Below the pieces are notes generated by a model. The model did no database searches and had not been told where the DNA came from. It saw nothing but the letters and a program-made list of their open reading frames with translations. 64,000 nucleotides of DNA, taken from Salinisphaera orenii subsp. orenii MK-B5 (GTDB lineage Bacteria; Pseudomonadota; Gammaproteobacteria; Nevskiales; Salinisphaeraceae). The stretch spans positions 124,001-188,000 of the forward strand of contig NZ_AYKH01000034.1 in assembly GCF_003788635.1 (NCBI RefSeq), given 5' to 3'. This document shows, piece after piece, positions 1-9,527 of this stretch (the stretch's first letter is position 1; every line of letters starts with the position of its first letter). The position numbers and the translations under genes are program-made.

Positions 1-643
1 CCTGCGACGGATGCGAAGGCGCCGGGTCGTGCGGCAGCGGATCGACCGTGCGCTGCAGACAGCGCAGGCGCTCCCAGTAGCGTTCGACGCGCCGGTGCGC
101 TTCGCTGGGCGCGGCGTCCGGGCGCTCGATATAGCCGGCGACCACATCGACCGCGGCGAGCGCATGCCGGTTCGCGGCCAGCCAGTCGTCGGCGGGCACG
201 CTGTCGGCGTCGGTACTCAGCAGAAAGGCGTCGTCCGGCGCGGCGTCCGCCGGGCCGCCACGGGCCAGCGTGGCGGCGCCCAGCGCCATCGCGGCGCGGC
301 GCGCGCGCCCGGCGCTGGCCGGCTGCTGGCGGGGTATGCGCTGCGTGACCACGGCATAGGGCAGCGCGGCGGCGCGCTGTTGCACGTAGCGCGCGCCGCC
401 ATCGCTGCAGCCGTCGAACAGCAGACAGAGCACGAAGGTGTCGTCGGCCACGGTCTGGCGCGCCAGGGCGTCGAGCAGGGCGGGCAGATGGTCGCGTTCG
501 TCGCGCACCGGTACGCAGACGGCGAGTGTCCACGCCGGCGCGCGGATATCGCGTGTCGGCGACGCGTGGTCCGGCGCGGCATGGGCCAGCCCCGCAGCCG
601 GCATGGGCTGTCCGGTGTCGCGCATGGCAGGCGGAATGGACAT
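1..643 (-). CDS. Family 2 glycosyltransferase (partial, C-terminus off the left edge)
   Basis: The minus strand is open from an ATG at 643-641 to the window edge, giving the first 214 residues. Residues 40-49 read LAVCVPVRDE, the first strand of a GT-A nucleotide-sugar fold. An acidic FDGCSDG turn follows at 76-82, and the metal-binding DxD is seen as TDADS (D145, D147). These are the standard GT2 landmarks, so the protein should transfer a sugar from a nucleotide donor; the acceptor cannot be told. A downstream in-frame ATG at residue 7 is an alternative start, because no strong ribosome-binding site precedes either one. It is divergent from the sucrose-phosphate synthase gene and may share a compatible-solute role, which is inference only. 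Confidence 0.75.
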   Translation of the reverse strand, partial: MSIPPAMRDTGQPMPAAGLAHAAPDHASPTRDIRAPAWTLAVCVPVRDERDHLPALLDALARQTVADDTFVLCLLFDGCSDGGARYVQQRAAALPYAVVTQRIPRQQPASAGRARRAAMALGAATLARGGPADAAPDDAFLLSTDADSVPADDWLAANRHALAAVDVVAGYIERPDAAPSEAHRRVERYWERLRCLQRTVDPLPHDPAPSHPSQ

Positions 644-1603
644 GATGAGGCACGATACCCCGCTTCTCGCGGGCGGTTAATGCGTAGTTCTGCGGGCCGT
701 TCGGGCGGGCCCGCGATCATGGGCGTCGGTCGCGAAAGACTCATTTGGATCAAGCCGCTATCGAGCGGGCCGTCATGTTCGAGCCGCCGCGGGCGGTTGT
801 CGACGAAGCGCGAGTCCGTCGCGCACCCGAGTTCGACGCGGAAACGCGCCGCAGAACCTGCCACGCCGCGCGTATCGGCCGATGCCGGATGGCGTGGCCG
901 CGCCGGCGCCGTTCAAGCTCGCGACGGTGAGGCCGGAACGGCGGGGTCGATCATCGCCCGGTCGGGGTGCGCCATCAGCCGGCCGACGCTGGCGGGGCGA
1001 CCGGCCACAGCGGTATAACGGCGCGACGGCGCGGTCGGCGCGGGCCGGGTGTCGGTCGCGAGGGGAGGGTGCCTGACGGCGCAGATGGTGGTCGCGGCGT
1101 CTTGTTCGAAATAGTACGGATTTCCCGGGGCCGTACTTCCGGCTAGCTTGAGCGCATGATTGATGCGCCGAGCCATTCCGATCGCCTGGTCGGCACGTAT
1201 CTGATCGTTCGTCCGACCGACGGTTGCGTTCGGCTCGTCGCCGCGACGGGCCGGTACGTGCGGGTAGCGAGCGGGCGGGGAACGGCGAGCACGACCGCCC
1301 GGTCGGGCGACTATCGGTGTGCGGCGGCGCGCGGGGCGGACCGGCGTTCGCGTATAGCAAGCGGTTGCCGTCGGCGCGGGCCGGGATACACATCTGGGCC
1401 CTGTACGCGGCGTTTCCGGCACAGACCGGGGCGGCCACGGAGCGCGTGTCGACAGCCCGCGTGGAACGCTTCCGGCCACGGGGCCGTGGCCGGACGGCGG
1501 CGAAACGATGGTCGCCCCGGCCATGAAACCGAACCGACATGATCACGGTCCGATGACATCGGGCCCAGGCCCGGGTACACGGCGAGACAGGAACCAAGCG
1601 CCC
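644..1603. other. Long intergenic stretch between divergent glycosyltransferase and sucrose-phosphate synthase
   Basis: These 960 bases contain several open frames on both strands, but none gives a protein with recognisable motifs, balanced composition or a convincing start site; the predicted peptides are Arg/Pro-rich, as expected for chance frames in GC-rich DNA. The stretch should contain the divergent promoters of the two flanking genes. One inverted repeat (1113-1137) was the only structured element noted. Confidence 0.5.
1113..1137. promoter_or_regulatory. Inverted repeat in the divergent control region
   Basis: AGTACGG (1113-1119) and CCGTACT (1131-1137) are perfect 7-base arms around an 11-base loop. 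It lies about 470 bases upstream of the sucrose-phosphate synthase start. It could be an operator or a transcript hairpin; no T-run follows on either strand. Function unknown. Confidence 0.3.
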
Positions 1604-3721
1604 ATGTTCATCATGCACATCGCCCTGCAGGGCTGTCTGCGCGCCCACGATGTCGAGTACGGCATCACCGCGGATACCGGCGGTCACATTCGCTACCTGC
1701 TCGAGCTCGTTCAGGCCTCCGCGCGCGATCCGGACGTGGAGCGCATCGAGATCGTCACCCGCGCCTTCGAGGCGGGTTTCACCGACGGCGACTATCGGCG
1801 CGGCTGCGAATACATCAACCCCAAGGTGCGCATCGTGCGCCTGCCCACGCCGGACCCGGGCTATCGCCCGAAAGAGCAGCTCTGGGACCAGCTGCCCGCG
1901 TTCGCCGACGCATTGGACGACCATATCGACGGCCTCGAGCGTGGCCCCGATCTGCTCCACGCGCACTACGCCGACGCCGGCGAGGTGGCCGCGCGCCTGA
2001 AGGCGCGCCGCGGGCTGTCGTTCGTGTTCACCGCGCATTCGCTGGGCCGGCCCAAGGTGGGCTACGCCGCGGCCATCGGCTCGACCCGGGCCGATGCGAT
2101 GACGCCGGCGCTCGAACGTCGTATCGGCTTCGAGAATACCGCCCTGCGGGAGGCGGATCTGGTGATCGCCTCCTCGCGCGACGAAGCCGAGCTGCAGTAC
2201 GCCGACTATCCGGACTACGTGCCCGGGCGCATCCGGGTGATCCGCCCGGCCAGCGACCTGCAGACCTTCGAGCGTGCCCGGCCCACCGAGCGCGTCGAGC
2301 GCATGCTGGGGCGCTTTCTCAGCGAGCCGGACAAGCCCGCGCTGCTGGCAATCGCGCGCCCGGTCACGCGCAAGAATCTGGCGAACCTGATCCGGGCCTA
2401 CGGCGAATCGCCGGCGCTGCAGGCGCGCGCGAATCTGGTGATTCTGGCCGGCGGGCGCCAGTCGCTCGACGCCCTGGAGCCCGAGATCGCCGACAACCTG
2501 CGCGAGATGCTGGCGCTGATCGACCACTACGACCTCTACGGCCGCGTGGCCTATCCCAAGCAGCATCGCGGCGCCGACGTGCCGGCGGTCTATGCCTGGG
2601 CGCGCGAACGCCGCGGCGTGTTCGCGAACGTGGCCTTCAACGAGCCGTTCGGCCTGACCCTGCTCGAAGCCGCGGCCAGCGGCCTGCCGGTGATCGCCAC
2701 CGACAGCGGCGGCCCCAACGACATCATCGAGCAGTGCGACAACGGCGTGCTGGTCAACCCCTGTGCGACCGATGCGATCGCGAAAGCCGCGCGCGATATG
2801 CTCGGCGATCCCGAGCGCTGGCAGCGCTACGCCGACAACGGCCGCCGCGCGAGCGCGATCTTCGACTGGCCGCGGCACGTGCAGCACTACCATCGCCTGA
2901 TCAGACGACTGCTCGGCCGTGCCGATACCGCCCGCGAAGTGCCGCGGCGCACGCGCTACCGTGCCCCGGCCGACGCTGCGCCCGAGGCGCTGCTGATCTG
3001 CGACATCGACGGCACGCTGGTGGGCTGCAGCCACGGTATTCACGACTTCAACGGCTGGCAGCCCGGCCAGTCGCGCATGGCGTTCGGCGTGGCCACCGGC
3101 CGCAGTTTTCACAGCGCGCTGCAGATCCTCGAGCAGTCCGATATCGACTGGCCGCGTTTTCTCATCACCTCGGTCGGCGCGGAGATCCACTGCCTGAACG
3201 CCGACGGCGTGACCTATCGGCTGGATACCGACTGGCAGGCGCATATCGACGCCGGTTGGTCGCGCGAGGCCATCGTCGACGCGCTGGCGGAGCTGTCCGA
3301 GCTTACGCCCCAGAGCGCGCTCGAACAGCGTCGGCACAAAATCAGCTATCTCTGCCCGGGCGGCCTCGCGATCGCGCCGAAGATACGAGGCGTGCTCGCC
3401 GCCCGCGGTATCGAAGCCACCGTGATCCACAGCCACGACCGCTTCGTCGACGTGCTCCCCGCACGCGCCTCCAAGGGCGGCGCCGTCGCCCATCTGGCCG
3501 CGAGCCACGGCATCCCGCACGCGCGCGTCTACGTCGCCGGCGACTCCGGCAACGACATCGAGATGCTGCGCGCGCTGCCCTGCGCGATCATCGTCGCCAA
3601 TTACCGCGACGACCTCACCACCGTCCCCGGCCTGGACCACGCCTACCTCGCCCGAGCCGACCACGCCCGCGGCGTGATCGAAGGCGTCGAGCACTTTCGC
3701 GCGCGGAGTAACGTGTCGTGA
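1604..3721 (+). CDS. Sucrose-phosphate synthase with fused HAD sucrose-phosphatase domain
   Basis: A 705-residue two-domain protein. Residues 1 to about 450 form a GT-B, GT4-type glycosyltransferase: the early TADTGGH motif is typical of sucrose-phosphate synthases, and the donor-site motif NEPFGLTLLE holds the E347/E355 pair. The C-terminal domain is a HAD phosphatase with CDIDGT (D467, D469) and GDSGND (D647, D651). Together they should make sucrose-6-phosphate from UDP-glucose and fructose-6-phosphate and then release sucrose, a common compatible solute in halotolerant proteobacteria. The start was placed at MFIMHIALQG because family similarity begins there; a longer reading from 1508 has no family-like N-terminus. 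Mannosylfructose-phosphate synthase is a less likely alternative. Its stop lies 45 bases from the CRISPR array. Confidence 0.88.
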   Translation: MFIMHIALQGCLRAHDVEYGITADTGGHIRYLLELVQASARDPDVERIEIVTRAFEAGFTDGDYRRGCEYINPKVRIVRLPTPDPGYRPKEQLWDQLPAFADALDDHIDGLERGPDLLHAHYADAGEVAARLKARRGLSFVFTAHSLGRPKVGYAAAIGSTRADAMTPALERRIGFENTALREADLVIASSRDEAELQYADYPDYVPGRIRVIRPASDLQTFERARPTERVERMLGRFLSEPDKPALLAIARPVTRKNLANLIRAYGESPALQARANLVILAGGRQSLDALEPEIADNLREMLALIDHYDLYGRVAYPKQHRGADVPAVYAWARERRGVFANVAFNEPFGLTLLEAAASGLPVIATDSGGPNDIIEQCDNGVLVNPCATDAIAKAARDMLGDPERWQRYADNGRRASAIFDWPRHVQHYHRLIRRLLGRADTAREVPRRTRYRAPADAAPEALLICDIDGTLVGCSHGIHDFNGWQPGQSRMAFGVATGRSFHSALQILEQSDIDWPRFLITSVGAEIHCLNADGVTYRLDTDWQAHIDAGWSREAIVDALAELSELTPQSALEQRRHKISYLCPGGLAIAPKIRGVLAARGIEATVIHSHDRFVDVLPARASKGGAVAHLAASHGIPHARVYVAGDSGNDIEMLRALPCAIIVANYRDDLTTVPGLDHAYLARADHARGVIEGVEHFRARSNVS

Positions 3722-3733
3722 GGTAAAGGCACG

Positions 3734-3752
3734 GCCGCTGGGTGTGAGCGGC
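3734..3752. terminator. Small hairpin between sucrose-phosphate synthase and the CRISPR array
   Basis: GCCGCT and AGCGGC form 6-base arms around a 7-base loop in the 45 bases separating the two converging units. There is no T-run on either strand, so it is at most a weak terminator for the synthase transcript or for the precursor crRNA. Confidence 0.3.
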
Positions 3753-3766
3753 AGCACCAACGGACG

Positions 3767-3794
3767 TGCAATTGCAGATTTTCAGGCAGCGAAC
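3767..3794 (-). repeat. Degenerate terminal CRISPR repeat (leader-distal end)
   Basis: The last ten bases (GGCAGCGAAC on the plus strand, 3785-3794) match the repeat exactly, and the following 32 bases are spacer-length, ending precisely where the first full repeat begins at 3827. The other 18 bases have diverged, which destroys the hairpin arm. Decay of the final repeat at the old end is common in CRISPR arrays and supports placing the leader at the high-coordinate end. Confidence 0.85.
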
Positions 3795-3974
3795 GTCCGG
3801 CTCGGCCTCCTGCGTCACGAGGCGCTTTTCTTAGCTGCCTACGCGGCAGCGAACCTGCGCGTGTGGGACGCGGGCTGGCCGGAATCTTTCTTAGCTGCCT
3901 ACGCGGCAGCGAACAGGTAGATGTTGCAGACGCGGTTGCGCGGGATTTTCTTAGCTGCCTACGCGGCAGCGAAC

Positions 3975-4006
3975 GAACCACCGCTGGCAATCGTTCGAAT
4001 CCCCTT
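3975..4006 (-). repeat. Duplicated spacer, older copy (32 bases)
   Basis: This spacer begins GAACCACCGCTGG on the plus strand and recurs at 4991-5022. The neighbouring spacers of the two copies are unrelated, so this is not a block duplication of several units. Confidence 0.9.
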
Positions 4007-4990
4007 TTTCTTAGCTGCCTACGCGGCAGCGAACGTCACCACCACCACCATCGCGATCGAGCGCAATTTCTTAGCTGCCTACGCGGCAGCGAACGCGTCG
4101 GATACGCTCTCGAACGCCGGGCAATATTTCTTAGCTGCCTACGCGGCAGCGAACCTGCCGCGCCGCGTGACCGTGATCGCGGTGCATTTCTTAGCTGCCT
4201 ACGCGGCAGCGAACGCGAGCTCGCGGGCGCTCGCGCCGGAGTGGTATTTCTTAGCTGCCTACGCGGCAGCGAACCTGATCACGGCGCCGGGGTCGCTCAC
4301 GGTGCCTTTCTTAGCTGCCTACGCGGCAGCGAACCGCGCCGTCTCCGGCCTGCCGGCGCACGTGGATTTCTTAGCTGCCTACGCGGCAGCGAACGAATGC
4401 AGGCTCAAGATCAGCTGCGCCATCTTTTTCTTAGCTGCCTACGCGGCAGCGAACGCCATGCCTGATCTGCTGACCGCCCGCCAGCTTTTCTTAGCTGCCT
4501 ACGCGGCAGCGAACGCATGCGGTCAATAGCATCGAGAGCGCGATCATTTCTTAGCTGCCTACGCGGCAGCGAACTATGCCAGCCGGAGCAGCCGCAGCGA
4601 ATCCGTTTTCTTAGCTGCCTACGCGGCAGCGAACTCACAGTGCAGATTTGATTTCCTGCACGGGCTTTTCTTAGCTGCCTACGCGGCAGCGAACGAGACG
4701 CCGAGCAGCCGCTTTTTGAACTCGGATTTCTTAGCTGCCTACGCGGCAGCGAACCGGCCGCGTTTGCGCAACTCGCCGGGGACGCTTTTCTTAGCTGCCT
4801 ACGCAGCAGCGAACGACGTGGCGCGCATCGGGTATGACCCGGTGACTTTCTTAGCTGCCTACGCGGCAGCGAACGCGGTGAACTCCGGGGCGTTTCCTTG
4901 GGTGTTTTTCTTAGCTGCCTACGCGGCAGCGAACGGAAATCAGGTCGATTTCGTCGCTCAGGTCTTTTTCTTAGCTGCCTACGCGGCAGC

Positions 4991-5022
4991 GAACCACCGC
5001 TGGCAATCGTTCGAATCCCCTT
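4991..5022 (-). repeat. Duplicated spacer, second copy fused to its repeat (28 bases of unique spacer)
   Basis: The second copy is identical to 3975-4006, but its first four bases GAAC coincide with the last four bases of the preceding repeat. The spacer between repeats is therefore 28 bases and the array phase shifts by four. Loss of one GAAC from a GAACGAAC junction by slippage explains it. Confidence 0.85.
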
Positions 5023-8000
5023 TTTCTTAGCTGCCTACGCGGCAGCGAACCCGTCATACGTCACGTGGTAGAGCCAGCCGTCTTTCTTAGCTGCCTACGC
5101 GGCAGCGAACGCCTACGGCGTCTCGGATTTCATCGTCGTGTCTTTCTTAGCTGCCTACGCGGCAGCGAACGACATGCCGATAGTGGCTGCCGTCGACATC
5201 AATTTCTTAGCTGCCTACGCGGCAGCGAACTCGCCGGTCTGGCAGGACACCCTGGCGGTGACTTTCTTAGCTGCCTACGCGGCAGCGAACCTGGGCGTGC
5301 TCGGTCTGCCAGTAGTCGGTCCTTTCTTAGCTGCCTACGCGGCAGCGAACTGCACGGGGATGGGCGAGGGGGTCGCGCAGCTTTTCTTAGCTGCCTACGC
5401 GGCAGCGAACTCATCACTCGCACCCCGGGCCGATCTGGTCCGTTTCTTAGCTGCCTACGCGGCAGCGAACGCGCGAATGGGGCTTTCACTGCCCCAACGG
5501 CTTTTCTTAGCTGCCTACGCGGCAGCGAACGCCGGACATCTCCTCCAGCTCGCCGTCGGTCATTTCTTAGCTGCCTACGCGGCAGCGAACGAGATGCACA
5601 AGCAGCTGGGGGAACTGCTCGATTTCTTAGCTGCCTACGCGGCAGCGAACGGCGCCCTGTCCGGCCACGCCGGCAAGCGCATTTTCTTAGCTGCCTACGC
5701 GGCAGCGAACCCCGATCGGATTGTCGTCGGACAGAACGGCTTTTTCTTAGCTGCCTACGCGGCAGCGAACACCAACAAAGCGATCTCAGCAGACAATTTA
5801 GATTTCTTAGCTGCCTACGCGGCAGCGAACCGTTTATGGGAATACGTCAACACCTTTATTAATTTCTTAGCTGCCTACGCGGCAGCGAACCTCGGACCCG
5901 CGACCAGATCGCGAGACATTCATTTCTTAGCTGCCTACGCGGCAGCGAACGACTCATACAAGCACCCCGCGCTACCCGGCCCTTTCTTAGCTGCCTACGC
6001 GGCAGCGAACTCGTATCCGTTCATCGATTTTCAAGACGAGCATTTCTTAGCTGCCTACGCGGCAGCGAACCCGGCGGCGGCGGTCATGCGTTCGATGTTC
6101 ATTTTCTTAGCTGCCTACGCGGCAGCGAACGGCGCCGAGTTGGTCGCGGCGCATGCGGACTATTTCTTAGCTGCCTACGCGGCAGCGAACCTGCAGGGTT
6201 CGCGGGTCCATGTGTCCGAGCATTTCTTAGCTGCCTACGCGGCAGCGAACGAAGAGCGTGACGCCGTGGCCGCTCTCGCCAATTTCTTAGCTGCCTACGC
6301 GGCAGCGAACAGCGCGTGGCAGAAGCTCCAGCGTAACGCGCTTTTCTTAGCTGCCTACGCGGCAGCGAACCGCTTCAGCAACAGTTTGCCACCGCCGCAC
6401 AGTTTCTTAGCTGCCTACGCGGCAGCGAACACCAGCGTTTCGATCAGCTCCGCGCGGTTCTTTCTTAGCTGCCTACGCGGCAGCTAACGCGTCGATGATC
6501 TGGAGTTTGTCGGCAAACAGTTTCTTAGCTGCCTACGCGGCAGCGAACGCTCGAACAGCCCGACGCCCGACAATGACCTTTTTCTTAGCTGCCTACGCGG
6601 CAGCGAACTCGATGCACCTGTGCGAGCAGTTCCAGGCGATTTTCTTAGCTGCCTACGCGGCAGCGAACCAGCCGCCTACGGCATCCTCGACGGCGCGGCA
6701 TTTCTTAGCTGCCTACGCGGCAGCGAACGTCGGCGGCGTACTGATCGGCGGCGCGTTTCATTTCTTAGCTGCCTACGCGGCAGCGAACCACCGTACGTCA
6801 CGGGCAGCAAGAAGATTCTCGTTTCTTAGCTGCCTACGCGGCAGCGAACGCCCCGATTCGGAGGTCGAACTGTAATGCGATTTTCTTAGCTGCCTACGCG
6901 GCAGCGAACTCCATGAATCGCCGGACGCGGTCGTAATGTTCTTTCTTAGCTGCCTACGCGGCAGCGAACTGCAACTCATGGCCGACGAGGCGCGCCGGCG
7001 TTTTCTTAGCTGCCTACGCGGCAGCGAACGGACTGCCGCGGGGCCCTGCGCCATCGCGGCCTTTCTTAGCTGCCTACGCGGCAGCGAACGACCAGCTGAC
7101 CGCGGATATCGCCCGTCTCGTTTTCTTAGCTGCCTACGCGGCAGCGAACTTTCAGGACGCGGAGGCCATACGGCGGAACAATTTCTTAGCTGCCTACGCG
7201 GCAGCGAACTCATGCCCGCGACCGCTCGAGATCCGGGGTACTTTCTTAGCTGCCTACGCGGCAGCGAACCGCGATCTACCGTTCACCGCGACCCTCGCCA
7301 ATTTCTTAGCTGCCTACGCGGCAGCGAACCCCTCCACGCCGATGCCGAGGCTCGCGAGAATTTTCTTAGCTGCCTACGCGGCAGCGAACGCGAGCAGCTG
7401 GCGGTGCGCGCCGGGGTGGCATTTCTTAGCTGCCTACGCGGCAGCGAACACCTCGGCATCGCCACTGGAGCTGTTGCGGATTTTCTTAGCTGCCTACGCG
7501 GCAGCGAACTATCGCCCCTGGACGGCCCCACACGGCGTGCTTTTCTTAGCTGCCTACGCGGCAGCGAACGGGCGGGATATGGCACATGCCTACAAATTCG
7601 TTTTCTTAGCTGCCTACGCGGCAGCGAACATCATCTGAAAAAGGTGCGGCGACAATCGTTATTTCTTAGCTGCCTACGCGGCAGCGAACGCTCACCCGCC
7701 CATTCGACACGGCGTGCCACTTTTCTTAGCTGCCTACGCGGCAGCGAACCGCTCGGTTTCGGCATCGACCAGCAGGACAAATTTCTTAGCTGCCTACGCG
7801 GCAGCGAACCCTTGCTGCCTGGCGGTCTTTTCGCTGTATCCTTTCTTAGCTGCCTACGCGGCAGCGAACCTCATGGTGATCTAGCGCCGACTCGACACAC
7901 TTTTCTTAGCTGCCTACGCGGCAGCGAACGATGGAAAAACTCGGGTATGGGTGGGCCTACCTTTCTTAGCTGCCTACGCGGCAGCGAACGTCGTCGTGGC

Positions 8001-8846
8001 CGACTGGACGGATCATAATCATTTCTTAGCTGCCTACGCGGCAGCGAACGTTGTCGGGCGTTGGGTTATTCGATGCGTCTTTTTCTTAGCTGCCTACGCG
8101 GCAGCGAACTTCGATCGGTCCGGGCTGGCGTCCTCGCCGTATTTCTTAGCTGCCTACGCGGCAGCGAACCTCAGGACGAGCTCGACCCCGCGACTGAATA
8201 TTTTCTTAGCTGCCTACGCGGCAGCGAACCCGGACGTCGAACGGGCCTACGAGCGGTTCCATTTCTTAGCTGCCTACGCGGCAGCGAACAGACCGCGTTG
8301 AATCCCACACATCGGCCTCGATTTCTTAGCTGCCTACGCGGCAGCGAACTTTGCTCTAGCCGGTCTTGGTCGTGGCTCTTGTTTCTTAGCTGCCTACGCG
8401 GCAGCGAACCTTAAGATTTCGAGTCTCGCGTCGGTTTTTCCTTTTCTTAGCTGCCTACGCGGCAGCGAACGATTTCTGCTTTGTGCTCATGAGCCTCGTT
8501 ACTTTCTTAGCTGCCTACGCGGCAGCGAACCAGGCCGAGCGTCTGTGGGCGATGCCTTGGAGTTTCTTAGCTGCCTACGCGGCAGCGAACGCTGGCCAGT
8601 TGTAAAGGATTTCTTTACTGCTTTTCTTAGCTGCCTACGCGGCAGCGAACGCTGCGATCAGTGCACGCTCATGAGCGTCTCTTTTCTTAGCTGCCTACGC
8701 GGCAGCGAACAAAAAGCCCCATCAAGCGGGGGAGCACTTGATTTTCTTAGCTGCCTACGCGGCAGCGAACGCGCGGGAGTCTCGAATCTGACGACTGCGT
8801 TCTTTCTTAGCTGCCTACGCGGCAGCGAACTAGAGACATATATTTA

Positions 8847-8859
8847 CAAGCTATTGATT
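8847..8859 (-). promoter_or_regulatory. IHF-type binding site in the leader
   Basis: The minus strand reads AATCAATAGCTTG, an exact match to the IHF consensus WATCAANNNNTTR, in an A/T-rich context. It begins 16 bases from the first repeat. IHF is known to bend leaders and promote spacer integration in type I-E and I-F systems, so this probably marks the adaptation site. Confidence 0.65.
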
Positions 8860-8881
8860 TTTAAAGAACGGCGGCAGTACA

Positions 8882-8914
8882 GGCGCATTTCCCCCTATTT
8901 ATCGGGGAAGCGCC
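8882..8914. terminator. Bulged hairpin within the leader
   Basis: GGCGC-AT-TTCCCC (8882-8894) pairs with GGGGAA-GCGCC (8904-8914): eleven base pairs with a two-base bulge and a 9-base A/T-rich loop. It lies 46 bases beyond the cas6f stop. No T-run follows, so it may be a weak end for the cas transcript or a structural part of the leader. Confidence 0.4.
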
Positions 8915-8960
8915 AAGTGACTGATTTATAGACTATACGTTTGGACGCTGAGAAAAAGGG

Positions 8961-9527
8961 TCAAAACCATGGGATGGTCGCGCCACGACTGAGCCCGTAT
9001 GTGTTGAATTGGCCAGGTTCGGGATTCGGCTGAACGGGGCCGTGCTCGATGAACAGACTGAAACGTTGGCCGGTGCTTGTACTGCGTATCTGTACGAACG
9101 GTAGTGACACGCGTTGTTCGACGCTGTCGGGGATGCGTTCCAGGACGGTGGCTTCTGACTCGTTGTGCCGGCGCATACGCCGTCGCCGCAGACGTTCTGC
9201 ATTGGTCTTGAACTGCCGCCGCGATACGGTGCGGTGTGAAGCATCCGCAGGGGCCGGCGCTACTTCGCCGATCTCGGCGTATTCCCGCATGCCGCCGAGC
9301 CAGGCGGTGGCCATGAGTGAATCCAGGTCTGTTGGCGTGGCATGGATACGTAATCGGTTGCCAATGTCTCGCGGTTGCAGTCGATGGGCCGGAAAACTCA
9401 CGCCGATCGCGCTCGCATCGAGCGCGACAAGTCGGCGATGCAGTTTCGAGAACAGGGCGCCCATGAGTTGGCCTGCGGGAAAATCCGGGTCCGGCCGAAG
9501 CTGGATGTCGACGTAATGCGATGTCAT
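8961..9527 (-). CDS. cas6f: Cas6f (Csy4), CRISPR repeat endoribonuclease
   Basis: 188 residues, the usual Csy4 length. It binds the repeat hairpin and cuts immediately after it, releasing crRNAs with the CTAAGAAA handle, and stays bound as the head of the Csy complex. The likely catalytic histidine is H30 (SKLHRR), matching H29 of the Pseudomonas enzyme, and the C-terminus ends in the family-typical FNTYGLS and TIPWF. An arginine-rich segment at 110-119 should contact RNA. The ATG at 9527 overlaps the full-length csy3 stop by one base (TGATG), so the two are translationally coupled; the premature stop in csy3, 219 bases upstream, could reduce that coupling. Confidence 0.95.
   Translation of the reverse strand: MTSHYVDIQLRPDPDFPAGQLMGALFSKLHRRLVALDASAIGVSFPAHRLQPRDIGNRLRIHATPTDLDSLMATAWLGGMREYAEIGEVAPAPADASHRTVSRRQFKTNAERLRRRRMRRHNESEATVLERIPDSVEQRVSLPFVQIRSTSTGQRFSLFIEHGPVQPNPEPGQFNTYGLSRGATIPWF

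Larger units (their letters stand above)
3827..8830 (-). CRISPR. Type I-F CRISPR array, 84 full repeats
   Basis: A 28-base repeat recurs with 60-base spacing. On the transcribed (minus) strand each repeat starts GTTC, forms a hairpin with GCTGCC/GGCAGC arms around GCGTA, and ends CTAAGAAA, the usual 8-base type I-F crRNA handle. Counting repeat starts gives 84 full repeats in five phase blocks (starting at 3827, 5023, 6461, 6822 and 8443), with 83 internal spacers plus one more before the degenerate terminal repeat. Spacers are 32 bases except 28 (4995-5022), 30 (6431-6460) and 33 (6789-6821, 8410-8442). Only two full repeats differ: 4787-4814 has G to A at 4805, and 6461-6488 has G to T at 6485. 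The leader lies at 8831-8960, so the newest spacers are near 8800 and the oldest near 3800. Confidence 0.98.
8831..8960 (-). promoter_or_regulatory. CRISPR leader
   Basis: This 130-base AT-rich segment separates the cas6f stop from the first, leader-proximal repeat. Reading the minus strand it contains TTGACC overlapping the cas6f stop, the -10-like hexamers TATAGT (8932-8937) and TATAAA (8925-8930), a bulged hairpin, and an IHF consensus next to the array. The spacing of TTGACC to TATAGT is 21 bases, so the exact promoter is unclear; transcription from the cas operon could also run into the array. Confidence 0.8.

Noticed and set aside
1108-1128. A further copy of the GAAAC-type box (GAAATAGTACGGATTTC)
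   Set aside because: The half-sites are seven bases apart instead of three, so it does not fit the pattern of the six accepted sites.
773-3760. A 995-codon open frame on the minus strand
   Set aside because: It is antisense to sucrose-phosphate synthase and has no recognisable domain.
3975-4006. Spacer taken from a tRNA gene (TTCGAATCCC resembles a T-loop)
   Set aside because: The bases that should pair as the T-stem do not match (only two of five pairs form), so the likeness is superficial.
3863-8414. Apparent proteins made of FLAAYAAAN, FLSCLRGSE or SLPRRQLRK repeats
   Set aside because: They are chance frames of the CRISPR array: the 60-base unit is divisible by three, so the repeat is read in the same frame each time.
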